From: Clostridia bacterium
GTDB lineage: Bacteria; Bacillota; Peptococcia; DRI-13; UBA5745
Direction of reading: 5' to 3'
Assembly: GCA_018434325.1 (NCBI GenBank)
Contig: JAHDPO010000022.1
Span: 17,484 to 81,483, forward strand
Length of the DNA stretch: 64,000 nt
This document shows, in pieces, positions 61,865 through 64,000 of this stretch. The notes below the pieces were generated by a model, which saw nothing but the letters and a program-made list of their open reading frames with translations, was not told where the DNA came from and did no database searches. The first letter of the stretch is position 1, and every line of letters begins with the position of its first letter. The position numbers and the translations under genes are program-made.

Positions 61865-62201
61865 CAAAATTGCAGCTTTCCCCCTGTATGCACTAGCTAA
61901 CTGCTTGGTTTTGCAGATTGAGTCCATAGGACCATCTGCGCCCATGTATCTCCGGATAGCAGATTGAGTCCATAGGACCATCTGCGCCCATGTATCTCCG
62001 GATAGCAGATTGAGTCCATAGGACCATCTGCGCCCATATATCTCCGGATAGCAGATTGAGTCCATAGGACCATCTGCGCCCATATATCTCCGGATAGCAG
62101 ATTGAGTCCATGGGACCATCTGCTTTGGACTGGGTTTGACCTGAAAATGAGATGAAGTTGTTGTTTTTACAACAATAGCGGGGGGGAAACTTGAAATTTT
62201 G
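61865..62201. repeat. larger inverted-repeat-bounded unit enclosing the tandem array
   Basis: The left tip CAAAATTGCAGCTTTCCCCC and the right tip GGGGAAACTTGAAATTTTG are imperfect inverse copies whose ends match the tips of the MITE-like elements A-C. The 46-base tandem array lies inside. Confidence 0.55.
61913..62123 (+). repeat. 46-base tandem repeat array (four full units and one partial)
   Basis: Unit starts lie at 61913, 61959, 62005, 62051 and 62097. The unit is 46 bases: GCAGATTGAGTCCATAGG followed by ACCATCTGCGCCCATGTATC and TCCGGATA. Differences between units are only at one or two positions. Each contains an ATCTGC/GCAGAT stem and an inner TATC-TCCG-GATA stem with a UNCG-type tetraloop. 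It is not a CRISPR array because there are no spacers. Confidence 0.95.
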
Positions 62202-62331
62202 CACATCCTCCAGAGGTTGCATTCATTAACCGGTTATGTCCGTATAATGGTGCCATTTTGCGGGAGATTCGGATTAGGATTGCCTTTAATCTGAAACTTG
62301 AACAAGTTATTCAGTAACTTCCCGGAATAAA

Positions 62332-62370
62332 AAATAGACGCTCGCTTCATTTCTGAAACGGCGTCTATTT
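62332..62370 (-). terminator. terminator of the speD-like gene
   Basis: On the minus strand AAATAGACGC pairs with GCGTCTATTT, followed by TTTATT. Confidence 0.85.
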
Positions 62371-62428
62371 GTAGTTTTTGCCTTTCGGCATACTTCGTCG
62401 GCTTAAAATAAAAATACCTCCTAATTAA

Positions 62429-62800
62429 TTAAACCGCCATGGCAAATGATCCAACTTCGATTTCTCTTTTGTTTGATTTAGCGGTCATGTGGCTGGCCTT
62501 AAACTTACTAACTAAGCTTTCGCAGGAAGCTAATGGATTCATATCTTCGCTGCAGGTCACCATATCGACGGTGGCCCGGCGACCCTCCGGCCAGGTGTGA
62601 ATTGTCATATTGGCTTTAGGTACAATCAATACGCCGCTGATTCCGTCTTGGCTGAACTGGTGAAAAACGCTGTTTTCCACAACCAGGCCATTTTCGCCGG
62701 CGGCATCCTTTACCAAAGCTTCCAATTGGTGCAAATCCCGAAGCAACTCCATGTCACAATCATGGATCTCGGCCAACACATGAAGGCCCATTACTTTCAT
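62429..62800 (-). CDS. SpeD-like (S-adenosylmethionine decarboxylase family) protein lacking the pyruvoyl-forming Ser
   Basis: 123 residues, matching class 1B SpeD over its full length (KVMGLHVLAEIHDCD at the N-terminus, FHQFSQDGISGV, TIHTWPEGRRATVD, VTCSEDMNP). SpeD self-cleaves before a Ser that becomes the pyruvoyl cofactor. In the ungapped alignment with the Thermotoga enzyme, recalled from memory, Glu62-Ser63 are replaced by Lys62-Ala63, while His68 and Cys83 are kept. This protein should not cleave or decarboxylate by the known mechanism. It may be a pseudoenzyme, an allosteric partner, or have another activity. It has its own consensus promoter and terminator, so it is expressed on its own. 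No speE is in the window. Confidence 0.88.
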   Translation of the reverse strand: MKVMGLHVLAEIHDCDMELLRDLHQLEALVKDAAGENGLVVENSVFHQFSQDGISGVLIVPKANMTIHTWPEGRRATVDMVTCSEDMNPLASCESLVSKFKASHMTAKSNKREIEVGSFAMAV

Positions 62801-62864
62801 CTATCATGCCCCCTTATTCAATTTTTGTGGTGACAAAAACTCAGATTTCTAAATAATCAACCCA

Positions 62865-62892
62865 ATTATACTATATTTTGCCCCCCTGTCAA
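62865..62892 (-). promoter_or_regulatory. sigma-A promoter of the speD-like gene
   Basis: On the minus strand TTGACA (62887-62892), 16 bases with a G6 run, TATAAT (62865-62870). Confidence 0.85.
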
Positions 62893-62897
62893 CTAGC

Positions 62898-62939
62898 AAG
62901 GAACTTTTTTAAGCTTCTTGGTAAAGTTCCTTGGAACTT
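62898..62939. promoter_or_regulatory. three alternating GGAACTT/AAGTTCC half-sites
   Basis: AAGGAACTTT (62898-62907) pairs with AAAGTTCCTT (62923-62932), which can instead pair with GGAACTT (62933-62939) in AAGTTCCTTGGAACTT. The sites lie between the divergent speD-like and SIMPL genes, just behind the speD promoter. Either an operator or mutually exclusive hairpins. Confidence 0.5.
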
Positions 62940-63002
62940 TTTAAAATTTGCTTCGTCTAATTAATCAAAAGCACATTAAAAACATGGAGGGAAGGGATCA
63001 GG

Positions 63003-63758
63003 ATGAATCACAAAAAACTTGGTCAATTGACGTTAATTGTAGTATTGGTAGGAGCTCTTGTTGTCTCCGCTTCCTGGGCAGCTACTTTGCCAAAAACCGG
63101 CAGCTTGATAGCGGCCGCCGAAAACCAATCGACTCAGAGAAGTATTACGGTGACGGGGTCAGGCGCTATTTCCGTCAAACCGGATTTGGCAGTGATTACC
63201 GTAGGCGTGCAGACACGGCGAGCAAAAGCTGAGGCAGCCCAGAAAGAAAATGCTGCCCAGATGGAGGCGCTCACCAAAGCAATTAAAGGAGCCGGCATTG
63301 CCGATGCTGATCTGAAGACTTCCAACTATAGCATTTATGAAGATGTATCTTATGATTATGAAAAGAACAGCAGAAAGGTGAATGGTTATGTCGTCAGTAA
63401 CAACATGACCATCCAAGTAAGAGACATTGCTAAAGTAAGCGGTATCATTGATTTGGCAGGCCAGTCGGGCGCAAATAATATTAACGGTATTTATTTTACC
63501 GTTGCCGATGAGAGCAAATATTACAATGAAGCGCTGAAGGCCGCTGTAAAAAATGCCAAAGGTAAAGGGGATGTGCTGGCGGTAGCCGGTGGTGTGGCTA
63601 TCGGACAAGTATTGCAAATGGCAGAAGCCAGTTATGGCGGCGGGATTATTATGAAGAGCGAAGCGGCAAGAGATATGGCGGCGGGCGCTGCCACTCCTAT
63701 TGAAGCCGGTTCCATGGAAATCACGGCTAATGTGACGGTGACTTACGCCATCCAATAA
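63003..63758 (+). CDS. SIMPL-domain (DUF541) exported protein
   Basis: 251 residues. A signal peptide (GQLTLIVVLVGALVVSASWA) is followed by a SIMPL/DUF541 domain: ITVTGSGAISVKPDLAVITV, AQKENAAQMEALTKAIKGAG, DLKTSNYSIYE and VVSNNMTIQVRD. Members such as BP26 and YggE are periplasmic or surface proteins that form ring-like oligomers, with no settled biochemical role. GGAAGGGATCAGG precedes the ATG. Monocistronic with a strong terminator. Confidence 0.93.
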   Translation: MNHKKLGQLTLIVVLVGALVVSASWAATLPKTGSLIAAAENQSTQRSITVTGSGAISVKPDLAVITVGVQTRRAKAEAAQKENAAQMEALTKAIKGAGIADADLKTSNYSIYEDVSYDYEKNSRKVNGYVVSNNMTIQVRDIAKVSGIIDLAGQSGANNINGIYFTVADESKYYNEALKAAVKNAKGKGDVLAVAGGVAIGQVLQMAEASYGGGIIMKSEAARDMAAGAATPIEAGSMEITANVTVTYAIQ

Positions 63759-63797
63759 GGCCGCCCAATAGTTTCGATAGCAAAAAAAGAAAAGATG

Positions 63798-63840
63798 AAA
63801 AGGACATCGTCAGGGATAAAGCCTGGCGATGTCCTTTTTC
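63798..63840 (+). terminator. terminator of the SIMPL gene
   Basis: AAAAGGACATCGTCAGG pairs with CCTGGCGATGTCCTTTTT around GATAAAG. Confidence 0.9.
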
Positions 63841-63963
63841 TTAGACCACTATCGCAATCCTCGGTGTAAAATAAATGTAGGATAAAAAAAATAAACAAGA
63901 GGCAGCAAAATGTGGTTTAATAAAGTCGCAAAAACCATTAAACACCAAAGGAGGCTGCCCCTT

Positions 63964-64000
63964 GTGAGAACCATTGTACAGGAAATCATGGAGCAATTCC
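63964..64000 (+). CDS. partial gene at the right edge (possibly a transposase)
   Basis: GTG at 63964 after AAAGGAGG opens a frame (RTIVQEIMEQF) that runs off the window. The N-terminus and the AT-rich lead-in resemble the ends of ISLre2/UPF0236-type transposase genes, but only twelve codons are visible, so this is a weak guess. Imperfect GAGGCAGC/GGCTGCC arms flank the lead-in (63899-63960). Confidence 0.4.
   Translation, partial: MRTIVQEIMEQF

Larger units (their letters stand above)
61479..62331. other. repeat-rich gene-free region
   Basis: About 850 bases between the hypothetical gene and the speD-like gene terminator. It contains inverted-repeat copy C, a larger element with similar tips, and the 46-base tandem array, all listed separately. 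Apart from these I see no gene. Confidence 0.7.

Noticed and set aside
61913..62123. CRISPR-like array
   Set aside because: Repeats are directly adjacent at 46-base spacing without unique spacers, and no cas genes are in the window.
61856..62222. Repetitive open frames (MDSICYPEIYGRR repeats)
   Set aside because: They are translations of the 46-base tandem repeat and lack a ribosome site.

Overview
The window is chromosomal DNA of an anaerobic Bacillota, probably a Clostridia or Negativicutes lineage. The reasons are oxygen-sensitive metabolism (ferredoxin-dependent 2-oxoacid oxidoreductase, corrinoid methyltransferases with a reductive activator, a nickel-pincer LarA-type enzyme, a molybdenum hydroxylase), near-consensus sigma-A promoters, strong GGAGG ribosome sites, a T-box leader, and several sigma-54 activators with -24/-12 promoters. 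The genus cannot be fixed from the sequence alone.

Layout. 1-6.9 kb (minus): a sigma-54-driven hydroxy-/sugar-acid operon made of an enolase-superfamily dehydratase, a LarA-like epimerase, two tandem IlvD/Edd-family proteins that lack the Fe-S ligands, and the operon's own activator, cut by the window edge. 7.1-9.2 kb: a chemoreceptor. 9.2-15 kb: a short T-box leader followed by an acyl-CoA ligase, a TIM-barrel isomerase-like protein and a four-subunit 2-oxoacid:ferredoxin oxidoreductase. 15.1-22.6 kb: threonine dehydratase, mscL, a cupin, then an ACT protein-hom-hom(frameshifted)-thrB operon. 22.7-40.4 kb: a quaternary-amine and corrinoid island. It holds an XRE-cupin regulator, aconitase X large and small subunits, a BCCT transporter, two non-pyrrolysine MttB homologs, a RidA protein, an SSS symporter with a small partner, two corrinoid proteins, a PocR-AraC regulator, a MetH-activation-like protein, a RACo-type reductive activator, a COG0523 GTPase and a UroD-type methyltransferase fused to a thioredoxin-like domain. 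40.5 kb: tRNA-Pro(GGG).

40.8-48 kb: a histidine kinase and NtrC-type regulator next to a sigma-54 promoter that drives a three-subunit molybdenum hydroxylase. 48-52 kb (mostly minus): DUF3006 plus an MBL hydrolase, a lipoprotein, and a WYL regulator divergent from a DJ-1/PfpI protein. 51.8-59.1 kb: an enoyl-CoA hydratase-sucC-sucD-like operon behind another sigma-54 promoter, a divergent MalT/LuxR regulator, a DUF2442 protein and an orphan PAS-sigma-54 activator. 59.3-60 kb: a seven-gene tRNA operon. 60-64 kb: a hypothetical protein, a repeat-rich intergenic region, a SpeD-like protein lacking the pyruvoyl-forming Ser, a SIMPL-domain protein, and the start of a further gene at the edge.

The most coherent unusual system is the 23.6-40.4 kb island. 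Transporters, MttB-type demethylases, corrinoid carriers and reactivation enzymes sit beside aconitase X and RidA, suggesting uptake and demethylation of a hydroxylated betaine (for example a hydroxyproline betaine) with dehydration of the product. Other points worth attention are the Fe-S-ligandless IlvD pair, the SpeD homolog with Ser63 replaced by Ala, the T-box without a visible Stem I, and two families of short inverted or hairpin repeats scattered between genes.
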